64,000 nucleotides of DNA from Hymenobacter telluris (GTDB lineage: Bacteria > Bacteroidota > Bacteroidia > Cytophagales > Hymenobacteraceae). The stretch covers positions 1 through 64,000 of the forward strand of contig NZ_JAFLQZ010000010.1 in NCBI RefSeq assembly GCF_017313265.1, read 5' to 3'. Positions within the stretch are counted from its first letter, which is position 1. Every line of letters starts with the position of its first letter. Shown one piece after another: positions 28,702 to 36,948 of the stretch. The position numbers and the translations under genes are program-made. The notes beneath the pieces were generated by a model, which was not told where the DNA came from, did not search any database, and was given only the letters and a program-made list of their open reading frames with translations.

Positions 28702-29829
28702 TTACTCCCACCACCGGGCCTGGGGGAGTGGGCCGGCGCCGAGGGTGATGGGCTGGCCGAGTTCGGGCGTGGTGATGGGCAGAAACTTGAGGGCCGCGGC
28801 GGCCGTGGCGCGCTTCACCGATTCGTTCCAGGCGTGGTGGGCTTCGGTGAAAGCGCCCCAATGCACCGGCAGCATCACCCGCGCCCGCACGTCGAGGGCG
28901 GCTTGCACGCTTTGCTCGGGCAGCATATGAATCTGGGCCCATTGCGCGTCGTATTGGCCGCACTCCATCAGGGCCAGGTCGAAGGGGCCGTGCTGCTGGC
29001 CGATGGCGGCGAAGTGCGGCGCGTAGCCCCCGTCGCCGCTGTAGAAGACGCGCTTGGTGGGCGTTTTCAGCACCCAGGAGCTCCAGGACGTGGAGTTGCG
29101 GTTGGTGAGGCCACGGCCGGAAAAGTGGCGGGCCGGGGTGCTCACAACAGTCAGGCCGGGCAGCTGCACCGAGTCGTTCCAGTCCAGCTCCTGCACCTTC
29201 TCGGGCGCTACGCCCCAGGCCAGCAGGTGCGCGCCCACACCCAGCGGCACGTAGAAATGGGCCACTTTATCCTTGATAGTCCGGATGGTTTTGTAGTCGA
29301 GGTGGTCGTAGTGGTCGTGGGAAATGAGCACGGCGGCAATGTGCGGCAGCTGCTCGGGGGTGATGGCCAACGAGGGGTTGTAGCGCTTGGGCGTCACCCA
29401 GGACAGCGGCCCCATCTTCACGCTGAGCATGGGGTCGAGCAGGATGTTCTGGCCGGCTATTTCCACGAGGCTGGCCGAGTGCCCGAACCACGTTACGCGT
29501 ACCAACTCGGGGGTTTTGCGCGTGATACTCAGCGAATCGAGGGGCTGGGTGGGCAATGGGCCGGGCGGGTCGGCGTCGGGGAGCTTATCGAACAGGAAGC
29601 GCCACAGCGTACCGAACATGCTGCCTTCGCCGGTCATTAGGGTGGTAGGCACTAGGTTCTGGAATTCGCCGTCCAGGTAGCGGCCGGTTTTCGCGTAAGC
29701 GGCGCGTTGGGCTTTGGTGGGCTTGCCGCCCAGCTCGGGGCTGAGGTTGGCGAAGGCCACGCCGGCCACCAGCAACACGGCCAGCAAGCTAATTACCAGC
29801 CGGCCAAGTACTCTCAAGGGTTTGCGCAT
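28702..29829 (-). CDS. MBL-fold metallo-hydrolase
   Basis: A 375-residue protein of the lactamase-B superfamily resembling UlaG/NAPE-PLD-type enzymes. The N-terminus is hydrophobic (residues 8-28), so it is anchored or exported. Metal ligands are in SHDHYDHLD (near residue 172), with other probable ligands in YSGDGGYAPHF and HWGAFTEAHH. WFGHSASLVEI and RHFSGRG are also family-like. I use the ATG at 29829; the longer frame upstream is a shadow of the cyclase gene. The gene begins inside the end of the upstream cyclase gene (41-bp overlap), so the two are probably translated together. Confidence 0.88.
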   Translation of the reverse strand: MRKPLRVLGRLVISLLAVLLVAGVAFANLSPELGGKPTKAQRAAYAKTGRYLDGEFQNLVPTTLMTGEGSMFGTLWRFLFDKLPDADPPGPLPTQPLDSLSITRKTPELVRVTWFGHSASLVEIAGQNILLDPMLSVKMGPLSWVTPKRYNPSLAITPEQLPHIAAVLISHDHYDHLDYKTIRTIKDKVAHFYVPLGVGAHLLAWGVAPEKVQELDWNDSVQLPGLTVVSTPARHFSGRGLTNRNSTSWSSWVLKTPTKRVFYSGDGGYAPHFAAIGQQHGPFDLALMECGQYDAQWAQIHMLPEQSVQAALDVRARVMLPVHWGAFTEAHHAWNESVKRATAAAALKFLPITTPELGQPITLGAGPLPQARWWE

Positions 29830-30916
29830 GAAGGGGTTGGTAAAATGCCTTTTCCTGTACGTCAACCAGTTCGGTAGCGCCGGCCTTGCCGCGCAATTGG
29901 TGGTTGCCGAGGTGCGTGAACTGATATTCCGGCTGCGCGCCCAATTGGCGGTACAGGCTGTCGGAAACGAGGAATTTGCTGCCCAACGCGTTGCATTGAG
30001 CCTGAATGCGGGCGGTGGTATTGAGCACGTCGCCGTGGTAGACCAGCTCCCGGTGCGCCGCGCCCACCAGCACCGTGGTAACCGGCCCGCCGTGCGCCCC
30101 GGCCTTGAATTCGGGCACCACGCCGTACTTGCGCAGGTAGTAGCTTTGCCGCTCCTCAATACGGTGCTGCATCTCGAAAAAGCAGTGCAGCACGTTGGCA
30201 TGCGACACGCCCAACTTAGCCGGCCAGGTCACCACCACCTCGTCGCCGACGTATTGGTACACCTCGCCGCGGGTGGTGGCAATGGCCACGCTGGCGTCGG
30301 CGAAAAAGTCGCGCACGAAGCGGCTGTATCGGTCGTTGCCCAGGGTTTCGGCCAAGCGGGTTGAGCCTTTTAAGTCCACGAACAGGAAAATCCGGTCCTC
30401 ACTGACGGGCTGCTGGTAATGGCCGGCCAGCAGCTGCATGAGGCGCTGCCGGTCCATGCGTAGCAGCAGCTGGCGCACCAGCGTGGTCATGGAGCCCGCA
30501 AACAGATAGATAATGGCCACCCGCAGCACGTTCTGTACCAGTCCTGGCGTTTTGCCGGTGGGCGGCAGCCACAGCTGATGCAGGTCGAGCAGGTACGTCA
30601 CCCACAGAAAGGCGCCGTAGAGCACGCCCAGCAGCAGCAAATGCGCAACGCCTTGCAGCAGGGTTGCCACGCGCAGGTTCACGCGCTGCACCAGCGCCGG
30701 AAACACCACGGCTTCCAGCACGCCCAGCGCCAGCCCAATCGGCAAGCCCACTAGGGCCAACGGGAACAGCGCCTGGCGCGGCACCCACAGCAGCAGCGCC
30801 ATGGCTTCGAGCACGCCCACAAACACAACGCCAATGCTACCAATGATTTGGAGCGTATGGCGGCGCGCAGCCCAGAAACGAGCCCGGCGGGCAGCAGTAG
30901 CACTAACAGGCGGCAT
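29789..30916 (-). CDS. Membrane-bound adenylate/guanylate cyclase (class III)
   Basis: A 375-residue protein with an N-terminal membrane region of about four helices (residues 15-165) and a C-terminal class III cyclase domain. The metal-binding Asp is in LFVDLKGSTRL, where typical enzymes have FADIxGFT, and the second is in YVGDEVVVTW. Transition-state Asn and Arg are in VLNTTARIQAQ. Thus the catalytic residues look present, though the first motif is variant (LKGST). The ATG at 30916 is used. The stop codon lies inside the downstream MBL gene, which suggests coupled translation. Confidence 0.85.
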   Translation of the reverse strand: MPPVSATAARRARFWAARRHTLQIIGSIGVVFVGVLEAMALLLWVPRQALFPLALVGLPIGLALGVLEAVVFPALVQRVNLRVATLLQGVAHLLLLGVLYGAFLWVTYLLDLHQLWLPPTGKTPGLVQNVLRVAIIYLFAGSMTTLVRQLLLRMDRQRLMQLLAGHYQQPVSEDRIFLFVDLKGSTRLAETLGNDRYSRFVRDFFADASVAIATTRGEVYQYVGDEVVVTWPAKLGVSHANVLHCFFEMQHRIEERQSYYLRKYGVVPEFKAGAHGGPVTTVLVGAAHRELVYHGDVLNTTARIQAQCNALGSKFLVSDSLYRQLGAQPEYQFTHLGNHQLRGKAGATELVDVQEKAFYQPLHAQTLESTWPAGN

Positions 30917-31024
30917 AGATGAAAGCAAATAGCAGCGGAACACACGCGCTGCTACTCTCTAATAACGGAATGATACCCGAAATACTTTACACCGAGGATA
31001 CATAAGCTGTTTAGAAAACTAAAA

Positions 31025-31147
31025 AGCTAGTTCCCCTCCTCGGATGAGGAGGGGCTAGGGGTGGTTGACCTGCCGTTGAACGACAACTAGTTTTAGCTCT
31101 GGTTTTTCAACCACCCCTAACCCCTCCTCAGCTGAGGAGGGGAACTA
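31025..31147. repeat. Palindromic U...U' repeat downstream of the cyclase start region
   Basis: Arms 31025-31068 and 31107-31147 pair with three mismatches at the hairpin tips. Unit: AGCTAGTTCCCCTCCTC...GGGGCTAGGGGTGG. The GGTTGA ends point inwards, like the copy at 24093. It occupies most of the interval between the cyclase and Spy-like genes. Confidence 0.95.
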
Positions 31148-31175
31148 AACTTCTAGCTTTAACCCCCAAACGCAA

Positions 31176-31211
31176 CAACCCGCCCCCTCCGAAGCCGGAA
31201 AAGGCGGGTTG
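31176..31211. terminator. Terminator hairpin after the Spy-like gene
   Basis: CAACCCGCC (31176-31184) pairs with GGCGGGTTG (31203-31211), 20 bp past the stop codon of the minus-strand gene. Confidence 0.65.
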
Positions 31212-31231
31212 CTTACGTAAGATGAGCGGGC

Positions 31232-31717
31232 TTAACTGCGGCGGCTGGCGTCGCGACGGTCGTTGCCGCGCCGGTCGTTGTGGCGGTCGGCCATCTGGCG
31301 CTGGCGCTCCTGGCGCTTGGCTTCAAACTGCGCGTACTGCTTTTTCGACAGCACATCTTTCAGCTTTTTGTCGGTGCTTTCCTGGATGCGTTTGCGCTCG
31401 GCCATGGCCTGGCTACGGTCGGCAGAGCTGGAGCGGCTGCGCAGGGCCTGCATCTGCTGCTGTTGCTCCTGGAATATCTTTTCGACTTTCGCTTTGTCTT
31501 TGCTGCTGAGGTCGAGGTCTTTGGCCATCTGGTCGAGGCGGCGCTGCTGGTGCTGGGCGCCGCGCTGACCTTTCTTGTCGCCTTTGCGGCCTTTGTCATG
31601 GTCCCGGTCCTGGCGCTGCTCCTGGCCGATGGCGGCCGTAGTGGCGGCGAAAGATGAGCTAGCAAACGAAGTACCGAGGCTGAGCAAGAGGGCGAAACTG
31701 AAGAGTTGCTTTTTCAT
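31232..31717 (-). CDS. Spy/CpxP-like secreted basic protein
   Basis: A 161-residue protein with a signal peptide (MKKQLFSFALLLSLG, ending SSFAAT). The mature part is helical, Gln/Arg/Lys-rich: LDQMAKDLDLSSKDKAKVEKIF, then an ELLEREAL-like segment AERKRIQESTDKKLKDVL and a basic tail with RRGNDRRDASRR. The pattern 'L..DLxLtxxQ...k' followed by 'L...Q...' is like LTXXQ/Spy periplasmic proteins, but without the clear LTxxQ repeats. The role is inferred only. The 483-bp region upstream to 32200 contains one GC-rich hairpin (31970-32004) and otherwise nothing clear. Confidence 0.65.
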   Translation of the reverse strand: MKKQLFSFALLLSLGTSFASSSFAATTAAIGQEQRQDRDHDKGRKGDKKGQRGAQHQQRRLDQMAKDLDLSSKDKAKVEKIFQEQQQQMQALRSRSSSADRSQAMAERKRIQESTDKKLKDVLSKKQYAQFEAKRQERQRQMADRHNDRRGNDRRDASRRS

Positions 31718-31969
31718 GATAACAGAGTTTGAAGTTGATGTCGAATGGTGGGTGGAACGTTGCGTCCTGATTCCCTCTATTCAAACCCAATGCCGGACTC
31801 CCACCACAGCCGCTGCCGCTCTATCAAACTCCTATTAGAATCGACGGATTGCCCAACCTATTCGCCCGGTCGTGCGCCTGGCGGCCCAGGATCCACACGA
31901 TACAGTGGCGCCGCAAGCAGCCCGCGCGTTTATATAGCAGTTTCACGAGCGGTGTAGCGGCTGGCCCCG

Positions 31970-32004
31970 GCCGGCCCGGCGGCTTTTTTAGCCGGCGGGC
32001 CGGC
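31970..32004. other. GC-rich hairpin in a long intergenic region
   Basis: GCCGGCCCGGCGGCT (31970-31984) pairs with AGCCGGCGGGCCGGC (31990-32004), with one mismatch and a TTTTT loop. The T run is in the loop and not after the stem, so this is not a standard terminator. Confidence 0.55.
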
Positions 32005-32200
32005 AGAAGTAAGCGCCCGTTGTTTCATACCCTGTGCCGTGCAGGCGGTGACTGGCCCGCCGGCTGAAGAAGCCGCCGAACCGGCACGTATACCGTTTGT
32101 TAAACTGCTACAAGTATCATCTTTGGGGCGCTTGTTGCTGGTGTTTGCCCCCGGCAATTCCGCTTCGGTGGGTTTCTGCCGCTGTTCCGCTCCCTACCCC

Positions 32201-32941
32201 ATGCTGCCACTCCCCACATCCTTGCCCTTCCCTCGCCCAACCACCATCCTCTTCGATTTAGACGATACGCTCTTCGACCACGCCAATACGGCGCGGGCGG
32301 CCCTGGCCAACAGCACCACGGGCCTGCCCGAGTTTCAGGCCGTGGACCTGGAAGTGCTCTACCAGCAATACAGCGAAATTCTGGAGGAAATCCACCCGCG
32401 GGTGCTGGCCGGCGAGTTCACTCCTGTAGAAGCGCGCCGCCTGCGGTTTCAGCGGCTACTGGCACCCTACGGCTATGCTACCACGCTCGATGAACTCGAC
32501 CTATTTGTGGTACAGCACTACGGCAGCTACCAGCGCCTGCGCCGGCCAGTACCCGGTGCCTTGGAGCTGCTGCACGCCCTGAAACCGCACTACCGCATTG
32601 GCATCGTGACCAATAACCGCACCGCCGAGCAACAGGAAAAGCTGGCCCAACTGGGCATGACGCACCTGATAGATGCCCTGATTACCTCCGAAGACGTGGG
32701 CGTGCCTAAGCCCAACCCGCACATCTACCAGGTAGCGCTGGAGCGCCTGCAAAGCCGCGCCCCCGAAACCGTCATGGTGGGCGACAACTGGACGGCTGAT
32801 GTAATTGGAGCCTTGGAGGCAGGCATTCGGCCGCTGTGGCTGAACCGGTTTGGCGCTACCCGGCCGCTACCCCACGTCGAGGAAATAACCAGCCTGGAGC
32901 CGTTGGCGGCTACGTTGCTGGCAATTACGGGCCAGCAGTAA
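32201..32941 (+). CDS. YjjG-family noncanonical pyrimidine nucleotidase (HAD hydrolase)
   Basis: A 246-residue HAD phosphatase of the YjjG type, which removes phosphate from damaged pyrimidine nucleotides. HAD motif I is TILFDLDDTLFDH, motif II is IGIVTNNRT, motif III includes the Lys of VPKPNPHIY, and motif IV is VMVGDNWTADVIGA. The cap domain occupies about residues 30-100. The ATG at 32201 is chosen because the upstream part of the open frame is not homologous. A palindrome follows at 32979. Confidence 0.88.
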   Translation: MLPLPTSLPFPRPTTILFDLDDTLFDHANTARAALANSTTGLPEFQAVDLEVLYQQYSEILEEIHPRVLAGEFTPVEARRLRFQRLLAPYGYATTLDELDLFVVQHYGSYQRLRRPVPGALELLHALKPHYRIGIVTNNRTAEQQEKLAQLGMTHLIDALITSEDVGVPKPNPHIYQVALERLQSRAPETVMVGDNWTADVIGALEAGIRPLWLNRFGATRPLPHVEEITSLEPLAATLLAITGQQ

Positions 32942-32978
32942 TTGGGCTTGCTGATGAGAGAACTATAAACAAACAGAA

Positions 32979-33078
32979 CGTCATGCAGAGGCGCAGCCGA
33001 AGCATCTCGCACGCTGATATTGCAACAGTAATCCTGATGTTAGCACGCGAGATGCTTCGGCTGCGCCTTTGCATGACG
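32979..33078. repeat. Inverted repeat, GAAGCATCTC family
   Basis: Arms CGTCATGCAGAGGCGCAGCC... and ...CGAGATGCTTCGGCTGCGCC... with CGTCATGC at both ends. It shares CGAAGCATCTCGC with the copy at 60907 and GAAGCATCTC with that at 58175. Confidence 0.93.
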
Positions 33079-33158
33079 GCCTTATCTACTAAAAGTCCAC
33101 ACAGCCTGGTAGTCGGCAACAATATTCCTAGCTTCCACCTTCCAAATCCCTCCCTACC

Positions 33159-33911
33159 ATGATGCGTTTCTGCTACGTTTTGCCCCTCGCGCTAGCTGTG
33201 CTTGCCGGCTGCAACTCCGCGCCCTCCACGGCCACTACCACCGCCGGCCAATCCGCCGCCGCGCCCGCCGACAGCAGCGCAACGGCCACTGCCGCGCCGG
33301 GCGAGGCGTGCAACGTGCAGGTAGCAGGCCTCACGTTCACCCACTCCCTCAACGGCGCGGCCCAGAACGCAACGGTGGCTGCCGGCCGCCTCACACTCCG
33401 CAGCGACGCCAAGCGCGACAATTTCAACGACCCCGACGGCAAGCTCACCAATAACACCGCCCCAGTCCTGCTCACGGAAGTAAACAACCGCCAGCCCTTC
33501 ACCCTCACGGCCAACGTCACGCCCGAGTTCCTAGATATGTATGATGCCGGGGTGCTTTACGTGTACCTGAACCCTAAGCTGTGGCAGAAGTTCTGCTTTG
33601 AGCGCGACGAACTGGCCCGCACCCGTATTGTGAGCGTACGCACCATCGGCACCTCCGACGACAACAACCACGACTTGGTGAAGCAGAAGAACGTGTTCCT
33701 GAAAATTTCGTCCGACACCAAGACCATCGGCTTTTACTACTCGCTCGATGGCCGCAACTGGGAACTGGCCCGCCTCTACAAAAACGAGTATCCCGCCACC
33801 ATCTGGCTGGGCGTGAGCACCCAGGCGCCGGTAGGAAAAGGCACCAGTGCCCGGTTTGAGAGCTGCACGCTCACGCAAACCAGCATCAAGGATTTCCGCC
33901 GGGGCGTCTAG
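33159..33911 (+). CDS. DUF1349-domain lipoprotein
   Basis: A 250-residue protein with a lipoprotein signal (lipobox VLAGC) and an Ala/Thr/Ser-rich linker (residues 20-48). A DUF1349 domain of the concanavalin-like fold follows: TLTANVTPEFLDMYDAGVL, LKISSDTKTIGFYYSLDGRNWEL, WLGVSTQAPVGKG. Some relatives are sugar-binding or xylosidase-like, but no catalytic residues can be assigned. It is a single gene preceded by a repeat. A possible second start is the next ATG, 3 bp later. Confidence 0.8.
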   Translation: MMRFCYVLPLALAVLAGCNSAPSTATTTAGQSAAAPADSSATATAAPGEACNVQVAGLTFTHSLNGAAQNATVAAGRLTLRSDAKRDNFNDPDGKLTNNTAPVLLTEVNNRQPFTLTANVTPEFLDMYDAGVLYVYLNPKLWQKFCFERDELARTRIVSVRTIGTSDDNNHDLVKQKNVFLKISSDTKTIGFYYSLDGRNWELARLYKNEYPATIWLGVSTQAPVGKGTSARFESCTLTQTSIKDFRRGV

Positions 33912-34012
33912 CAGCTAGGGCTGGGCTGCTTCCCAACAACCAGAGCCAATGTACCCGGTTTTCGAGTTTGAGCGTATGCCGGAGTAGCGGGGCCATTCCT
34001 CGCCATCCAGCT

Positions 34013-34429
34013 ATGCAATACGACACCAAGACGACCACCCTGCAAGACCTTGGCCGCGTTGTGCTGGGCACCTTTATGGTAACGGCCGGCACCGGGCACC
34101 TCACTTTCGTGCGGAAAGATTTTCAGGCCCAAGTACCCGATTGGGTGCCGCTCAATAAAGACACGGTAGTGCTGTTGTCGGGGGTGGTGGAAATTGGGCT
34201 GGGGGTGTCGTTGCTGCTGGCCAAGCGCCGCAAAAAGCTGATGGGGCAAGGGCTGGCAGCCTTCTTTGGCATGGTGTTTCCCGGCAACGTGCACCAGTAC
34301 ACCCACCACATAAGCGCCTTTGGCCTCGACTCGGATGAGAAGCGGCTGGCCCGGCTGTTTTTTCAGCCTGTGCTGATGGGCTGGGCGCTGTGGTGCACCG
34401 GCGCCTGGCCCACCAAACGCCGGCAATAG
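34013..34429 (+). CDS. DoxX-family membrane protein
   Basis: A 138-residue integral membrane protein with four predicted helices. The DoxX-like layout is VVLGTFMVTAGTGHL, then VLLSGVVEIGLGVSLLL, LAAFFGMVFPGNVHQY and a final helix FFQPVLMGWALWC. The function of such proteins is generally unknown. I use the ATG at 34013. It is separate in sequence from the second DoxX protein at 34882. Confidence 0.75.
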   Translation: MQYDTKTTTLQDLGRVVLGTFMVTAGTGHLTFVRKDFQAQVPDWVPLNKDTVVLLSGVVEIGLGVSLLLAKRRKKLMGQGLAAFFGMVFPGNVHQYTHHISAFGLDSDEKRLARLFFQPVLMGWALWCTGAWPTKRRQ

Positions 34430-34493
34430 AACTCACCAGCACACCAGTGACGGCCTTGCGAATCCCAGATAGTTCCAGCCAATCCTCTTCCCC

Positions 34494-34781
34494 ATGAGTG
34501 CAGATACTTTTTCTACGGGCCCCGCCGGCGTGTATGCCCAAATCCAGCAAGACGGCCAGTTGGTGACGGTGGTGAAACTACAGGACGGTTTGCCGAACAC
34601 CCCACCTGACCTGCGCCAGCAGTTGATGCAGCGGCTACGCCTAGCCCCCAACGACCTACTGCTGGTCTTGCAATCCGATGGGAGTGAGCCGGAACAAGGC
34701 CCCGCCCAACAGCTCTACGAACAATACCTCTCCACCAACACCGCCGCCGTAGCCGACGTAACCTGGCAGCCCCTGAGCTGA
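34494..34781 (+). CDS. Hypothetical small protein
   Basis: A 95-residue soluble protein, unrecognised. It has no signal peptide and no membrane segment. The sequence has two Gln/Leu-rich helical parts (DLRQQLMQRLRLAPNDLLLVLQ). A strong terminator follows within 35 bp, which supports a real transcript. Confidence 0.5.
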   Translation: MSADTFSTGPAGVYAQIQQDGQLVTVVKLQDGLPNTPPDLRQQLMQRLRLAPNDLLLVLQSDGSEPEQGPAQQLYEQYLSTNTAAVADVTWQPLS

Positions 34782-34813
34782 AAACCAGCCGTTAGTTGAA
34801 CACCCAGCACGCA

Positions 34814-34840
34814 AAAGGCCCGGCAAGTTGCCGGGCCTTT
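34814..34840. terminator. Bidirectional terminator
   Basis: AAAGGCCCGGCAA pairs directly with TTGCCGGGCCTTT across a 1-nt gap, between the convergent genes ending at 34781 and 34882. Confidence 0.85.
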
Positions 34841-34881
34841 GCTATAAAACCTACTTGATAAGAGCAGCCGCTCGACGGGCG

Positions 34882-35289
34882 CTACACGGCCACTGCCGCG
34901 CGGTTGCGGCCCAGCATACTATCAAGGCTCCAGATACCGGCGCCGTGCGCCCAGATGTAGAGGAACACAAAGCAGTACACCACTGCCAGTTCGCCTTGGT
35001 TGATGATAGGCAACGGGTGTTGAAATCCGTGGGCCATAAAGTAAGCCACGGCCATAGTGCCGCTAGATAAAAACGCGGCAGGACGAGTCAGAAAGCCCAC
35101 GGCAATCAGCAGCCCACCCACAAACTCAATGATACCGGCCACTCCCATCAAGGAAGCCAGCTCTACCGGCGGCTTGTCGCCGGGGGTACCAAACAGTTTC
35201 TGGCTGCCATGCATGGCGAACAATACGCCTACCACAATGCGCAGAATGGCAAAGGCATGAGGCGCGAAACGAGCAACGGAATCATTCAT
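34882..35289 (-). CDS. DoxX-family (DoxX/SURF4-like) membrane protein
   Basis: A 135-residue protein with about four helices: LRIVVGVLFAMHGSQKLFG, ASLMGVAGIIEFVGGLLIAVG, FLSSGTMAVAYFM and ELAVVYCFVFLYIWAHG. The HGSQKLFG and GxxE signatures are typical of DoxX proteins. The ATG at 35289 is used. An ankyrin-repeat gene lies 48 bp upstream in the same orientation, so they may be co-transcribed. Confidence 0.85.
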   Translation of the reverse strand: MNDSVARFAPHAFAILRIVVGVLFAMHGSQKLFGTPGDKPPVELASLMGVAGIIEFVGGLLIAVGFLTRPAAFLSSGTMAVAYFMAHGFQHPLPIINQGELAVVYCFVFLYIWAHGAGIWSLDSMLGRNRAAVAV

Positions 35290-35337
35290 GGGTACGGGGG
35301 CTAAGTGGTTTCTGGAAATAATACGCAACGCACGGTG

Positions 35338-35826
35338 TTACTGCGGCGGCAGCACTTTCAGAGCTTCTTCGTTGCCTTGCTGCACGGCCAGGTCGCGGGC
35401 CGAAAGGCCGCGCACGTCGCGCAGGGTGGTATCGGCGCCGGCCTCAAGCAGCACCGGCACAATGTTGTGGCGGCCAAACAGCGTGGCGAACATCAGGGCC
35501 GTGCCTTCGTTGCCGTTGCGGGCGTTCAGGTCGGCGCCGTTGTCGATGAGGAGCTGGGCAATTTCGGGGTAGCCTTTGAAGCTGACGCCCATCAGGGCGG
35601 TGTTGCCGCTGGCATCGTGGCGGTTGGGGTCGGCGCCGGCTTCCAGCAGCACCCGCACGGCCTCGATGTGGTTGTCGTAGGCGGCCAGAATCAGGGCCGT
35701 GTAGCCGCGGCCGTCTTGGGTGTTTACGTCGGTGCCTTCGGCCAGTAGGGCGCTGATGGTGGCTACGTCGCCGCGGCGGGCGGCATCAAACAAGAGGTCT
35801 TCGGGACGGGAAGAAGTGAAATCCAT
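35338..35826 (-). CDS. Ankyrin-repeat protein
   Basis: A 162-residue protein made almost entirely of ankyrin repeats. Repeats read DLLFDAARRGDVATISALL, then GRGYTALILAAYDNHIEAVRVLLEAGAD, then SGNTALMGVSFKGYPEIAQLLIDNGAD, then EGTALMFATLFGRHNIVPVLLEAGAD and a final capping repeat. There is no signal peptide, so it probably acts in the cytoplasm by protein binding. The ATG at 35826 matches the start of the first repeat. The DoxX gene follows 48 bp on. Confidence 0.93.
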   Translation of the reverse strand: MDFTSSRPEDLLFDAARRGDVATISALLAEGTDVNTQDGRGYTALILAAYDNHIEAVRVLLEAGADPNRHDASGNTALMGVSFKGYPEIAQLLIDNGADLNARNGNEGTALMFATLFGRHNIVPVLLEAGADTTLRDVRGLSARDLAVQQGNEEALKVLPPQ

Positions 35827-35997
35827 GAGGTCAGCAGGTGAAATTCGGTTAAGCTTCGCGGATAATACGGCCGGCCGGCAAAATTGATTGATTCTTGCCT
35901 TAAAGCCCGGCCGTGCGGCCAACAAACGGCGGCCTTATACAGACAAATCCAACGCTGGCAGGTTTAGGCTGTGTTTCACTCTTTCCATTCCTGCTTC

Positions 35998-36789
35998 ATG
36001 GATTTGCAACTCACCAACAAAGTAGCGTTAGTCACAGGGTCTACGGCCGGCATCGGGCTGGCCATTGCGCGCCGGTTGGCCGCCGAGGGCGCCGAGGTAA
36101 TCTTAACCGGCCGCACCGAGGCGCGCATCAGCGAAGCCCGCACTGCCATCCTTGCCGAGACGCCCGGCGCCCAAGTACGCGGCGTGGCCGTTGATTTCGG
36201 CAAAGCCGAGGAAGTTGGCAACCTGCTGCGCGAAGTACCGACGGTGGATATTCTGGTCAACAACGTGGGCATCTTCGACCCCAAGCCGTTCGTAGAAATT
36301 CCGGATGAAGACTGGGTACGGTTTTTCGAAGTGAACGTGCTGAGCGGCGTGCGGCTTTCGCGCCAGTATTTCCCGCTGATGCTAAAGCAGAACTGGGGCC
36401 GCATCCTGTTCATCTCCAGCGAGTCGGCCCTCCAGATTCCGGAGGAAATGATTCACTACGGCACCACCAAAACCGCCCAGCTGGCCGTAGCCCGCGGCCT
36501 GGCCGAACTCACCAAAGGCACGGCTGTTACGGTCAACTCGGTGCTGCCGGGCCCCACGGCATCGGAGGGCGTGGAAGAGTTTATCGGCAAGATGTCGGCC
36601 GAGGGCAAGAGCAAGGAGGAAGCCGAAAAGGACTTCTTCCAGCAAGCCCGCCCCTCTTCCCTGCTCCAGCGCTTTGCTACTACCGACGAGGTAGCCAGCA
36701 TGGTAGCCTACCTGGCCAGCCCACTCGCCTCTGCCACCAACGGCGCCTCCGTGCGGGTAGATGGCGGTGTTATCCGGAGCATCGGCTAA
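35998..36789 (+). CDS. Short-chain dehydrogenase/reductase (SDR)
   Basis: A 263-residue classical SDR. The cofactor motif TGSTAGIGLA begins near residue 14, the NNVG motif (LVNNVGIFD) is near residue 87, and the catalytic Ser, Tyr and Lys are in SSESALQ and HYGTTKTAQ (YxxxK). A C-terminal insertion (GKSKEEAEKDFFQQ) is family-typical. The substrate is unknown. The ATG at 35998 is used. A half-copy of the U repeat and a long palindrome follow. Confidence 0.92.
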   Translation: MDLQLTNKVALVTGSTAGIGLAIARRLAAEGAEVILTGRTEARISEARTAILAETPGAQVRGVAVDFGKAEEVGNLLREVPTVDILVNNVGIFDPKPFVEIPDEDWVRFFEVNVLSGVRLSRQYFPLMLKQNWGRILFISSESALQIPEEMIHYGTTKTAQLAVARGLAELTKGTAVTVNSVLPGPTASEGVEEFIGKMSAEGKSKEEAEKDFFQQARPSSLLQRFATTDEVASMVAYLASPLASATNGASVRVDGGVIRSIG

Positions 36790-36814
36790 AAAGTTGGATC
36801 GTTCTGGCGGGCAA

Positions 36815-36856
36815 CCTCCCCCCCGGCCCCCTCTCCAAAAGAGAGGGGGAGCCTAA
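36815..36856. repeat. Single U' unit of the hairpin repeat
   Basis: A lone unit of the family (CCTCCCCCC...GGGGGAGCCTAAC) with its internal hairpin CCCCCTCTCCAAAAGAGAGGGGG, oriented as in the left arm of the mutB copy. No partner unit is found within 200 bp. Confidence 0.85.
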
Positions 36857-36875
36857 CGTATCTGCTTTCGTTGGA

Positions 36876-36946
36876 GCCAGCCCGTGAAATGCAAAGCCCC
36901 GGCGCTGAACGTTTCAGCGCCGGGGCTTTGCATTTCACGGGCTGGC
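36876..36946. terminator. 34-bp perfect palindrome at the convergent SDR/J-domain gene ends
   Basis: Arms GCCAGCCCGTGAAATGC... and ...GCATTTCACGGGCTGGC pair over 34 bp with a 3-nt loop. The core GCAAAGCCCCGGCGCTGA is terminator-like. It ends 2 bp before the stop codon of the minus-strand gene. Confidence 0.85.
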
Positions 36947-36948
36947 CT

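Noticed and set aside
28702-30201. 499-residue ORF spanning the MBL gene and part of the cyclase gene
   Set aside because: Its first third is an out-of-frame reading of the cyclase coding sequence. The MBL protein itself starts at 29829.
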